From Planctomycetota bacterium (lineage in GTDB: Bacteria > Planctomycetota > UBA1135), in contig QQUA01000004.1 of the NCBI GenBank assembly GCA_008501825.1, positions 248,001-312,000 on the forward strand: a DNA stretch of 64,000 nt, in the 5' to 3' direction. Shown piece after piece: positions 38,621 through 47,822 of the stretch. Made by a program: the position numbers and the translations under genes. The notes under the pieces are model-generated. The model saw only the letters and a list, made by a program, of their open reading frames with translations. It was not told the DNA's origin and ran no database searches. How positions within the stretch are numbered: the first letter of the stretch is position 1; each line of letters opens with the position of its first letter.

Positions 38621-39379
38621 TTACAGGTCGGCCAAGATTTGTTCCGCCGGCCCGGTCAAGGCAAGATTCACCCGCGAGGTGGCCGGAGTGGTTTCGGCGT
38701 TGATTTCCACCGTATAGGCGCCGTGAGTCGCGGCGGCATCGACCAAGGAGGCCGCCGGATACACCTGGGAAGCCGTGCCGATCACCACCATCAGGTCGCA
38801 AAGCACCGCCTGTTGCGCCGCTTGGAGAGCCGCCGAGGGAATGGCTTCTCCGAACCAGACCACCCCGGGCCGCAACAGGCCCCGGCAATAAGGACAGCGA
38901 GGCGGCATTTCCGGTAGAGGTTCGCGCCGGTCTTCCCAACTGGAGGGCGCGTCCCGACAAGCCTCCGCGCATTGCATCTCCCAAAGAGAACCATGGAAGC
39001 GAACCACGTTGCGGGTGCCGGCGGCTTCATGCAAACCGTCGACGTTCTGGGTGATGCAAGTGAATTCCGGCTGCCTTCGACTCCAGGCCGCTACCGCGAG
39101 GTGAGCCGGGTTCGGGTGACACTGGGAAACCAGCTCCCGCCTCCAGGCATAGAACTCCCACACCAGTTGGGGATCCTGCCGGAAGGCTTCCGGAGTCGCC
39201 AAGTCGGTGGCTCGATATTGGCGCCACAAGCCGCCTTCTCCCCGGAAAGTTGGAACCCCCGAAGCAGCGGATATGCCGGCACCGGTAACGACCGTCAGCT
39301 TTCGAGAACGAGCGAGCCGGGACTTCAGCTCGCCCACCGCTTCCTGCCAAGGGGGATTGGGGGTCATGGACTCCGACAA
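38621..39379 (-). CDS. Sir2-family NAD-dependent protein deacylase
   Basis: VVTGAGISAASGVPTFRGEGGLW, TQNVDGLHEAAG, CRGLLRPGVVWFGEAIP, VIGTASQVYPAASL; YAWRREL (Y-x-x-R). Confidence 0.93.
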   Translation of the reverse strand: MSESMTPNPPWQEAVGELKSRLARSRKLTVVTGAGISAASGVPTFRGEGGLWRQYRATDLATPEAFRQDPQLVWEFYAWRRELVSQCHPNPAHLAVAAWSRRQPEFTCITQNVDGLHEAAGTRNVVRFHGSLWEMQCAEACRDAPSSWEDRREPLPEMPPRCPYCRGLLRPGVVWFGEAIPSAALQAAQQAVLCDLMVVIGTASQVYPAASLVDAAATHGAYTVEINAETTPATSRVNLALTGPAEQILADL

Positions 39380-39394
39380 TTATCGGAGATCCCC

Positions 39395-39414
39395 CTGCCT
39401 TGTTTTCAAGGCAG
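39395..39414. terminator. Perfect hairpin downstream of the lipoprotein gene
   Basis: CTGCCTTG-TTTT-CAAGGCAG; no clear U-run. Confidence 0.4.
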
Positions 39415-39431
39415 TCGAAGAATCCTGCCCT

Positions 39432-42400
39432 TTACCAGACGAAAGGCAGCTTCATGTAGTCCAGAGTCGGCCGCGGACTGTTCAAACTCAAGCCACCTTC
39501 ATCGGCATTGATTTCGAAACCGACCCGGTAACGAATGAAGCGCTTGCCCAGCAATTGGCTGAGGTCGGAAGTCCATTGCGAAGGCCCGGGCACCGGGGTT
39601 CCCGGTTCGTTACTACCCGGAGCCGATTCATCGGCACCCTGAAACTCGAAAGTCACCTCGGTGCTGGACGGGAGATAATCCTTCAAGCCGCTGGTATCCA
39701 AGCGGAAGAACTTGGCCGCAACCGACCATTGCGGGTGGTTCCCGTTCAACGCGGAAATCAAGGGACCGTCGCTGGCGGCCGTAGTCAGCGTCAACACGTC
39801 CGTTCCCCGGTTGTAAACCGCATCCACAATTTGGAAGCCGGTTTCGTTCGGAGAGTCATCGGGCAACAAGTCGTAACCGTTCAACAGCTCGGGACGGCGC
39901 AAGAAGGCGGGAGCGAAGTAACTGGATGCCCCTGCCAAGGTCATTTGGTTGCTCTGCCAATCGGCCACTGCGGTGGAGCCTGCGGCGACGGCAGTTTGCC
40001 GGTCGACTTGGAAGTTGGTGGTTTCCACCAATCCGGTGCCATCGACGCCCAAGAACTGAACTAAAGCTGCGTTGGCGTAATCGGGATAGTTGTCGTTGCC
40101 GTTATCCGGATCCAGGCGCTGATACGCCAATCCGGAATCGATCCAACGGCTCTGCAACTGAGAACCGGAAGCAAAGAAGGGCACCAACAGATAGGGCTTG
40201 GGAGAAGCGAAGATGGACAACACTTCTTCCATGCGGTCGGCGTCCATGACTCCTCCGCTGTCGACGTATTGATCCACCAACTGATCGAAGTCGTTGGTGG
40301 TACTGAACAACAGGTCGGTGGCAGGATTCGGAACGTGAATTTGCAAGACCCCGGAAGCTCCCGCTCCCCCACGGCCGATCATGAAGTCGCCGTTGCCGTC
40401 CAATTTGATGCCGTCGGAAGCCCGAGAAAGGCGACTGGCGCACCAACCGCGGCGGCCGCCAATGCCACGAATCAAGTCCAAATGAGTGGTTTGATCCTGA
40501 ATGGTGTTTACCAACTCGGCGAAGTTGGTCACCCCGTCGACGGTCACCCGGCTTAAGTCCAGGGCGGTGGCACTGTGCAGAACCACGTGCCCTCCGGAGC
40601 CCCCGCCGGAGCCGGAAATTTGCCAATAAGTGAAGCTCACCGACTCGCCGCCGTAACCGACGCCGCCGTTGGCTCGGATCATGGCATTGGGTCCGATGGA
40701 AATGGTCCCGATCGCCATGATCAGCAGTTGTCCGCCACCGCCGGCACCGGGAGCGCCTTTGCGGTAGTACTGGGTATAGGTTTGGAACGGACGGTCGGGA
40801 TAAAAGTCGTTGATCGGATCGATGCCGGCAAAGCCGTCGATGTCCTGCCGGGTGATGATCTGAGAATCGCCTCCAGCTCCGCCACCGGCACCGGCCCAGG
40901 GAGCCAGCAATTCCCCAACCAGGAATTCACCGGTAGCCGGGTTGAAGCGGCTTCCCCAGAAATCGTTGGCGGTCAAACCATCGCCGGAAAAGATCGACGG
41001 CCCGGCGGCACCACCGTCAGGACCGTTGGTCGGATGCCCCTCGTCCCAATCGGGACAACCGGGAGCATCGCAGGGCGGATCGATGCGGGGAAAGTCCCCG
41101 CCCAAATTGCGGTCACCGTCCCAAGCCACCGTGTCCACGGTCATGTCTTCCATGCCGTAGGCACCGTGGGGATCGGAATAAGTCTCGCCGTTTTCCAGGA
41201 AGAAATTGGACTCGAAAGAACTACCGCGCAAGCCGGCTTCCGCGCCGAGGATGCCGCTGGCCGGATTGAAAGGATGTTCGGTGGCATCGTGGTCCGGCCC
41301 TTCATCGTCGAGACCGTCGGGAACTTCCGGCGTGGTCTTGTCCCACTTGGTCCAAACCACCGAGTCGTTGGCCACCAAAGCAAAGTTGCCGCCGCCGCCA
41401 CCGCCGGCGACCATGCGGATACATTCCAAATCGCCGGAGCCGCCGTTGTTCGCTTGCTGATAGCAACCCTCGCCACCTTGACCGCCGGCGGCTTCCAATT
41501 GGAAGGCACCGTATCCGGTTTGCCCTCGAGGCGTCTCCCGATCGGTAATCCAGGAAGAAGTTCCGCCGTCACCGCCGCCGCATTCTCCCAAAGAACCGCC
41601 TTCGGGAAACTGCGGTGAATTCAAAGAAGTCGGCCAATGAGAATGGTTGCCGCTGACGTCCAACTCGCCGTCCAAAGTGACGTCGCCGGTGGCGTAAATC
41701 ACTAAAGGATTGCGACCGCGACCGCGCAGCGTGGAACCTTCGGCCAAGTGAAACTCATCGACGTAGAGGACGCCGTTGTTGACCACGAACACTCGTCCGT
41801 TGGAATCGGAAAAAAGAGTTTGGCCGTCGGTAAAAATTTCGGTGTAAGGAAGGTCCAGATAGAAATCGGCTTCCGGAGGTACGAACTGACCGGGGAAATC
41901 GAAACTGGCAAAGGCCCGGCCGTCTTTGATTTCGGCCGGCGGAAGCGAAAGGCCGGCGTCGGCGTCCACGTAGGTTGCATTGAGAAATTCATCGCGGAAC
42001 TCATCCACCGTCGGATCGCTTTCCTGCCAACTCGGGTCTTGATACAACTCGGCCAAAGTTGGGGTCCGGTGATCGGACCAAATACTGTCCACCAAATTGC
42101 GCTGACCGACGATATCGGTGAATTGACTCCGCATGACCAAGCGCAAATAGCGGTCCGGCGGCAAAATCCCGGCAACCTGGAATAAAACCTTGGCTCCGGT
42201 TTCAGTACAGTTTTCCGCCAAGACCAAAGTTCCCGGTACCAAGTTCGTGTCCGGGAAATCGGAAGGCTGAGGATTGGGTCCGATGTTGGTCGCGGTATCT
42301 CCGGAATAAAGCAGAAAGACGTTGCTGTTATTGAGATTCAACGCCCGGCCGTCGATGGCTTGATCAAAGAAGATTTCGATGGCCCCCTCGCCATCGGTAA

Positions 42401-42989
42401 AGAGATTCAGACCATCAGGATAAATAACGTCGGAAATGGCCGGAGGCTGATTGCTGGAATCCAAGAACAGGATTTCCGACGGAGGAATGGGAGTCCGGAA
42501 TTGAACCGTAGTTCCTTCCGCCAAGGCATGTCCGGAAGTATCCCGCAAAACGGTGGCGCCAAAAGTTTCGGTAGTCGGCAAACTGATCTCGTATTGGTAC
42601 CCCCCAGGAGCCAATCCGCCGTTGTCGTTTTCTTCATTGGTGGGACAAGCCGGCCGGAACAGCAATACCGTGTTCCCGCTTCCCACTTCGAATTGGAAAG
42701 ATCCGGTCACCGGCCGCCCGATGATTCGACTGTCCACCGGACGAATCAAAACCGAACCGAAAGAAACGGAGTTCGGATCCACCGGATGGTTGAACACCAT
42801 GCGGATGCTGCGGTTCAACTCCCAAACCGCTCCTTCGGTCAAGTTCAGGCTCAACAACTCGAATCGGCCGGCGGTTTTGGCTTCCGATTGACTGAGACTT
42901 CCGCCTCCGCCGAAGCAGCCGGGAAGGACTAGACCTAGGGCCACGAGAATGGTGGGAGTGAATCGGCGCGGATTCATGCGTGTGACCAT
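39432..42989 (-). CDS. Giant secreted lipoprotein, bacterial Ig-like (SbsA/Big_5-type) and glycine-rich regions, paralog A
   Basis: Lipobox ILVALGLVLPGCFGGGGSLS; FNHPVDPNSVSFGSVLIRPVD Ig-like motifs; Gly-rich MVAGGGGGGNFALV; C-terminus RPTLDYMKLPFVW. Confidence 0.75.
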   Translation of the reverse strand: MVTRMNPRRFTPTILVALGLVLPGCFGGGGSLSQSEAKTAGRFELLSLNLTEGAVWELNRSIRMVFNHPVDPNSVSFGSVLIRPVDSRIIGRPVTGSFQFEVGSGNTVLLFRPACPTNEENDNGGLAPGGYQYEISLPTTETFGATVLRDTSGHALAEGTTVQFRTPIPPSEILFLDSSNQPPAISDVIYPDGLNLFTDGEGAIEIFFDQAIDGRALNLNNSNVFLLYSGDTATNIGPNPQPSDFPDTNLVPGTLVLAENCTETGAKVLFQVAGILPPDRYLRLVMRSQFTDIVGQRNLVDSIWSDHRTPTLAELYQDPSWQESDPTVDEFRDEFLNATYVDADAGLSLPPAEIKDGRAFASFDFPGQFVPPEADFYLDLPYTEIFTDGQTLFSDSNGRVFVVNNGVLYVDEFHLAEGSTLRGRGRNPLVIYATGDVTLDGELDVSGNHSHWPTSLNSPQFPEGGSLGECGGGDGGTSSWITDRETPRGQTGYGAFQLEAAGGQGGEGCYQQANNGGSGDLECIRMVAGGGGGGNFALVANDSVVWTKWDKTTPEVPDGLDDEGPDHDATEHPFNPASGILGAEAGLRGSSFESNFFLENGETYSDPHGAYGMEDMTVDTVAWDGDRNLGGDFPRIDPPCDAPGCPDWDEGHPTNGPDGGAAGPSIFSGDGLTANDFWGSRFNPATGEFLVGELLAPWAGAGGGAGGDSQIITRQDIDGFAGIDPINDFYPDRPFQTYTQYYRKGAPGAGGGGQLLIMAIGTISIGPNAMIRANGGVGYGGESVSFTYWQISGSGGGSGGHVVLHSATALDLSRVTVDGVTNFAELVNTIQDQTTHLDLIRGIGGRRGWCASRLSRASDGIKLDGNGDFMIGRGGAGASGVLQIHVPNPATDLLFSTTNDFDQLVDQYVDSGGVMDADRMEEVLSIFASPKPYLLVPFFASGSQLQSRWIDSGLAYQRLDPDNGNDNYPDYANAALVQFLGVDGTGLVETTNFQVDRQTAVAAGSTAVADWQSNQMTLAGASSYFAPAFLRRPELLNGYDLLPDDSPNETGFQIVDAVYNRGTDVLTLTTAASDGPLISALNGNHPQWSVAAKFFRLDTSGLKDYLPSSTEVTFEFQGADESAPGSNEPGTPVPGPSQWTSDLSQLLGKRFIRYRVGFEINADEGGLSLNSPRPTLDYMKLPFVW

Positions 42990-43247
42990 GACAGGAGGCC
43001 GCAGGGGGGCTGCGGCGAAGAGGGACCAGACCGGCCAAGGAGGCCGGCATGCGGAATGGGGCAATTCCTGTACCAGGCAGGATACCCGAGATCTCCAACT
43101 CTTTGGGGCTGTTGCGCTCTGACAGTTCGAAATCGCACAGTCAGTTTCTGGCCAATTTTCCGTCACTAGAGACCCTTGCGTTTCCCAATTCCCCGATCTC
43201 CAGCTCTGGTCTGCCCTGAATGAAAAACCCTGCGGCGGCAAAAGCAG

Positions 43248-43277
43248 ACGCCGCCGAATCGCTGGACTCGGCGGCGT
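43248..43277 (-). terminator. Terminator-like hairpin after paralog B
   Basis: ACGCCGCCGA-atcgctggac-TCGGCGGCGT, perfect 10-bp stem; short T-run (TTTT) further downstream on the minus strand. Confidence 0.55.
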
Positions 43278-43298
43278 CGGACCGGAAAGAAAGCCGGC

Positions 43299-46200
43299 TT
43301 ACCAGACGAAAGGCAGCTTGAAGTAATCCAGAACCGGTCGCGGGCTGTTCAAAGTGAGCCCGGAACGATTGGCATCGATGTCGAAGCTGAGGCGGTAGCG
43401 AATGAAGCGCTTGCCTTGCAACTGGCTCAAGTCGGAAGTCCACGAGTAAGTTCCGGGCAGGATGGTCCCAGGTTCATTCGAACCGGGGAAGGATTCATCG
43501 GCACCCTGGAACTCCACCTGAATCGAAGAGGTGTTCGGCAGCCCGTCTTTAATCCCGGAAGTATTGACCCGCATGAACTTCGGCCGAATCGCCCAGGTCG
43601 GGTTACCGGGGTTGGTCACCATGGCGCCGTCGATGGCGCTGCTTTGCAACACCATGAGATCGGAAGTCCGGCTGTAGCTGGCTTCGACGATTTCAAAACC
43701 GGTGAGCTGATCTTCATCCGGGAAGATGTCGTAGCCGAGCAACAATTCCGGATGCCGCAAGAACGAAGCCGGGAACAAAGCCGAAGCACTGGGAATGCTC
43801 AGTTCAAAACCGGCGAAGGAAGCCTGGCTCAAATCGGCGCTGACCAGCGGCGCCAATTTGGTCATCCGCTGTTGCGTAGTGCCGACCAAACCAGTGCCGG
43901 TATCGATGCCGTCGAACATGACCATGCCAGCATCGGCGAAGTCCGGGTAGTTGTCGTTCAAGTTATCCGGATCCAGACGCAGATAAGCCAGACCGGTATC
44001 GATCCATTTGCTTTGGAACTGGGAACCGGCGGAGAAGAACGGCACCAAGACGTAAGGTTCCGGCGAGCAGTACAAACCCATCACCGCTTCCAAACGATCC
44101 AAGTTCAGCGGGCCGCCGCCGGGCTGGATGAAGGAAGCAATGGTGTTCTTGTAGTTGTTGTGGAACTTGATGTTGTCTTCCGGGCTCGGCACGTGGAATT
44201 GAATCACGCCGTTGCCGCCGGCACCGCCCCGGCCGATCATCAGGTCAGGGTTGCCGTCCTTGTTGTTGTTCGACCGAGTCCCGTCGCTCAAGCACCAACC
44301 GCGGCGACCGCCGAAGGCCTGGAACATATCCTTGTGATCTTCCGGACGATCTTGGATCAGTTCCAAAAGTTCTTGCACCGACGGATTGGACGGAAGGTCG
44401 AGGAAAATCGGCGACAGGTCGATTTCGGTCGCACTGTGAATCACGACGTGGCCACCGGAACCGCCACCGGAACCGGAAGTCTGGTGGTAGGTGTAGATGA
44501 TCGACTCGCCGCCGTGGCCGATCCCGCCTTTGGATTTCACTTCCGCGTTATTGCCGAACTTGATCTTGCCGATGGCCATGATCAGCAACTGACCGCCGCC
44601 GGCGCCACCGGGGGCACCCTTGTAGTACCAAGCCGTGTTGGTCAAGAAAGGACGGTCCGGGAAGAAGTTCACCAGCGGGTCCACACCGCCAATGCCGTCC
44701 AAATCCAAGCGGGTAATGCGCTGGGTATCGCCGCTACCGCCGCCGCCGGAACCGGCCCAGGGAGTCAACAACTCGCCGATGGTGAATTCGCCGCTGGAGG
44801 GATCGAATCGGCGGCCCCAGAAATCGTTTTCCGTGGTGCCGTCGGCGGAGAAGATCGAAGGTCCGGCGGCGCCGCCGTCAGGACCGTCGGTCGGGTGGCC
44901 CGGTTCCCAGTCGGGACAACCCGGCGCATCGCAGGGCGGGTCCAATTGGGCGGTCGGGTTGCCGGTGTTGGAGCCGTCGTTGGCCACCGTGTCCACCGAC
45001 TGGTCTTCCATGCCGAACACCCCTTGCTGGTTTTGCCCGGTCCCCGGAGGCACGAAGTTGGCCGATTCGAAGGAGCTGCCGCGCAGGCCGGCCTCACCGC
45101 CGGGAATGTCTTCCGGCAGATAGAAGGGATGGCGCACCGGATCGTGGTCCGGACCGGCGTTTTCAAAGCCGTCCGGGTTTTCCTCGCCCACCCACTTGGT
45201 CCAGACAATGGCTTCCGGAGGGGTCTTGGCGAAAGTTCCGCCGCCACCGCCGCCGGCGGCGAGACGCATGCCTTGGAGCAAGTACGAACCGCTGTGGCCG
45301 TTGGACTGCTGGAAGCCGCCTTCTCCGCCCTGGCCGCCGGTCCCGACGCCGAAAGCGCCGACCCCGGATTCAGCCCGCAAAGTTTCTTTCAGGCCTTCCT
45401 GGGAGGAGGTTCCGCCGTCACCGCCGCCACATTCCCCGATCGCTCCGCCTTCCGGGAATTGAGGCGAATTCAATGAAGTCGGCCAGTGAGAGTTGTTGCC
45501 GCTGACATCCAACTCGCCGTTGATGGTGACCGTTCCGGTGGCGTAGATGATGAGCGGGTTGCGGCCGCGGCCACGCAAGGTGGAGTTGTTATCGATGGTG
45601 AAGTCATCGCAATACAACACGCCGTTGCTGACCACGAAGGTCCGGTTGTTGGTATCGGAAAAAATGGTCTGACCGTCGGTGAAGATCTCGGCGTAGGAAT
45701 CGGCGAAATACAAATCAGACTCCGGCGACACGAATTGGCCGGGGAAATCGAAACTGGCGGTCATGGCGCCATCGCTCATCGTTGCCTGGGGCAACGGCAA
45801 TTCGGCGTCAGGATCGATCCACTGAGTGTTGTCAAAAGAGTCGCGGAACTCGTCCACCGTCTCATCGCCTGCACTCCAACTGGGATCGTTGTAGAGATCG
45901 GCCAAGGTCGGAGTGACGTAATCGGGCCATTCCACCCGAGCCAAGTTGGTCTGACCGACGATGTCCCGGAAGGTGTTTTGCATCACCAAGCGCAGATAGC
46001 GATCCGGGGGCAACAAGCCGGCCACTTGGAAGTAGACCGTGGCTCCGGTCTCGGTGCAGTTCTCCACCAGCAATAACTCGCCGGGCAGGCGATTGGTTTC
46101 CGGGAAGTCGGAGGGCTGGGGATTCGGGCCGATGTTGGCCGCGGTGTCGCTGGAGAACAGGATGTATAGGTTGGTGTTGTTCAGGTTCAGGGACCGGCCG

Positions 46201-46838
46201 TCGATGGCCTGGTCGAATTGAATTTCCACGGTGCCGTCCGGAGTGGAGAAGAAGTTCAACCCTGTGGGATAGTCCACTGAAACGATCTCGGGTGCGGTCG
46301 GCCGGGTATCCAAAAACAGCGTTTCCGCCGGATAGATCGGGGTGCGGAATTTCACCGAGGTGCCTTTGGACAAGGCGTGACCGGAGGTATCGCGCAGCAC
46401 CGTGGCGCCGAATTGATCCGTGGTCGGCAGAGTGATCTCGTACCAGAAGCCTCCCGGATACAAACCGCCGTTGTCGTTATCCTCGTTGGTAGGGCAAGCC
46501 GGGCGGAAAACCACCGTCTGGCCGTTGCTGCCGGGCAGCACGCTAAAGCTGCCGGTCACCGGGCGCCCCAAAATCTCCGGATCCAAGGGTTTGAACTGGA
46601 TCGAGGAGAAGTTGATCGAAGTCGGATCAACCGGGTGGTTGAAGTACAGATGGAAGGCACGGTTCAACTCCCAAGTAGCTCCCTCATCAACATTTACGGA
46701 GAGCAACTGGAAGTTTCCTGCGGTCTGGGCTTCCTTGTTGGACAAGCTGCCGCCGCCGCCGAAGCAACCGGGCACGAAACTGAGCGCCAACAGTCCGAGG
46801 ACTTTGGCGGAAAAAGTGGATTTGGGGAACATCCTCAT
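43299..46838 (-). CDS. Giant secreted lipoprotein, Ig-like and glycine-rich, paralog B (tandem duplicate)
   Basis: Lipobox LLALSFVPGCFGGGGSLS; strong full-length similarity to 39432..42989; C-terminus RPVLDYFKLPFVW. Start ATG 46838. Confidence 0.75.
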   Translation of the reverse strand: MRMFPKSTFSAKVLGLLALSFVPGCFGGGGSLSNKEAQTAGNFQLLSVNVDEGATWELNRAFHLYFNHPVDPTSINFSSIQFKPLDPEILGRPVTGSFSVLPGSNGQTVVFRPACPTNEDNDNGGLYPGGFWYEITLPTTDQFGATVLRDTSGHALSKGTSVKFRTPIYPAETLFLDTRPTAPEIVSVDYPTGLNFFSTPDGTVEIQFDQAIDGRSLNLNNTNLYILFSSDTAANIGPNPQPSDFPETNRLPGELLLVENCTETGATVYFQVAGLLPPDRYLRLVMQNTFRDIVGQTNLARVEWPDYVTPTLADLYNDPSWSAGDETVDEFRDSFDNTQWIDPDAELPLPQATMSDGAMTASFDFPGQFVSPESDLYFADSYAEIFTDGQTIFSDTNNRTFVVSNGVLYCDDFTIDNNSTLRGRGRNPLIIYATGTVTINGELDVSGNNSHWPTSLNSPQFPEGGAIGECGGGDGGTSSQEGLKETLRAESGVGAFGVGTGGQGGEGGFQQSNGHSGSYLLQGMRLAAGGGGGGTFAKTPPEAIVWTKWVGEENPDGFENAGPDHDPVRHPFYLPEDIPGGEAGLRGSSFESANFVPPGTGQNQQGVFGMEDQSVDTVANDGSNTGNPTAQLDPPCDAPGCPDWEPGHPTDGPDGGAAGPSIFSADGTTENDFWGRRFDPSSGEFTIGELLTPWAGSGGGGSGDTQRITRLDLDGIGGVDPLVNFFPDRPFLTNTAWYYKGAPGGAGGGQLLIMAIGKIKFGNNAEVKSKGGIGHGGESIIYTYHQTSGSGGGSGGHVVIHSATEIDLSPIFLDLPSNPSVQELLELIQDRPEDHKDMFQAFGGRRGWCLSDGTRSNNNKDGNPDLMIGRGGAGGNGVIQFHVPSPEDNIKFHNNYKNTIASFIQPGGGPLNLDRLEAVMGLYCSPEPYVLVPFFSAGSQFQSKWIDTGLAYLRLDPDNLNDNYPDFADAGMVMFDGIDTGTGLVGTTQQRMTKLAPLVSADLSQASFAGFELSIPSASALFPASFLRHPELLLGYDIFPDEDQLTGFEIVEASYSRTSDLMVLQSSAIDGAMVTNPGNPTWAIRPKFMRVNTSGIKDGLPNTSSIQVEFQGADESFPGSNEPGTILPGTYSWTSDLSQLQGKRFIRYRLSFDIDANRSGLTLNSPRPVLDYFKLPFVW

Positions 46839-47020
46839 CCGGGTCACGCTTACCGAGGAGGAACGATGAACAACCGTCCGGCGGGCAGGACGCGGTGGTC
46901 TTGCCTGAACCATACGTTACCCGGCAACTGCCGTACCAGAAAGGTTGAAGAGAAAAGCAAAGAACTGGGAGCGAGAGCGCGCTGCCTGTTCGATCTCGCA
47001 CAAGTCCAGATACCGAAGGC

Positions 47021-47062
47021 AAAAAAAAAACCCTCGCCTCCCGTGGTGAGCAGGAGACGAGG
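47021..47062 (-). terminator. Rho-independent terminator downstream of the 47100..47822 gene
   Basis: Minus strand: CCTCGTCTCC-tgctcaccacg-GGAGGCGAGG followed by a run of ten T. Confidence 0.88.
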
Positions 47063-47099
47063 ACTTAAGTTCCCCAAAACGCCCTGGGGGATCGGACGT

Positions 47100-47822
47100 T
47101 TAGGGCTGATAGGTCACGACCACGGTGCTCAGAGTGACGTCAAAGTCGATCTGAAGCGTTCCGAGGTCCAAGTTCTGAGGGTTAGGAGTCAAGATGACGG
47201 AAGCCCCGGTACCTTCGGCCTGCAAGGCCACCTCCGCCAAAGGCAAAGGCAGGTATTGGGTGACAATCGGGTATTCGGTGGTTCCCTGGGCTCCGACGTA
47301 AGTGAGCTGCCCGCCCAGGAAAACATCCGGTACCCATTGCCAAAGGGCCACATCATCAAGATTTGCACACGCGGTGCGATCAAGGATTACGTCCCCACCT
47401 TGAACCATGCCGAAGCAGGTCCAACCGGAACCTTCATTGATCCGCCCGAAGGGATTCCCATTGGCATCCAGCAGGACGCCGTCCAGCTCGTTCTGGCCGA
47501 TGAATCCGAGCGTCGCTATCGGGTTTTGGATCAAATTCTGATTCTGGGGCACGCCACCCAAGGGGAGCCAGAACATGATGTCCAAATCGGTCGGCTCCAC
47601 CATGCAGGGGAGACTTCCCACCAAGGGGTCGTCGCCGCGATCTTCTTCGCTGGCCTTATCGCCGGCGGTCAACAATGGCAGGAGCAGGGCGCCGAAACAA
47701 AGCGCCACGAAGAGCATGCCCCATAGGGCACGACCGGACTTAGCTTCACCAGTTTGGCCCGCAAGATCGGCAAGGCCCGCCTTGGTACTGCGGCGAGTGA
47801 ATTGGAAGGAAGGCAAATTCAT
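47100..47822 (-). CDS. Single-TM (N-in) protein of unknown function, coupled to sigma factor
   Basis: About 31-aa basic N-terminus, TM (ALWGMLFVALCFGALLLPLLTA), about 190-aa extracytoplasmic domain; ATGA overlap with the upstream sigma gene. Confidence 0.7.
   Translation of the reverse strand: MNLPSFQFTRRSTKAGLADLAGQTGEAKSGRALWGMLFVALCFGALLLPLLTAGDKASEEDRGDDPLVGSLPCMVEPTDLDIMFWLPLGGVPQNQNLIQNPIATLGFIGQNELDGVLLDANGNPFGRINEGSGWTCFGMVQGGDVILDRTACANLDDVALWQWVPDVFLGGQLTYVGAQGTTEYPIVTQYLPLPLAEVALQAEGTGASVILTPNPQNLDLGTLQIDFDVTLSTVVVTYQP

Noticed and set aside
40575-41618. 347-aa plus-strand ORF, and 50877-51917 / 52596-53567 plus-strand ORFs
   Set aside because: Antisense to the giant lipoprotein A and the subtilase repeats. 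Repeat-like pattern only mirrors the sense-strand repeats.
43416-45476. 686-aa plus-strand ORF
   Set aside because: Antisense to lipoprotein paralog B, with a compositionally biased translation and no recognisable domain.
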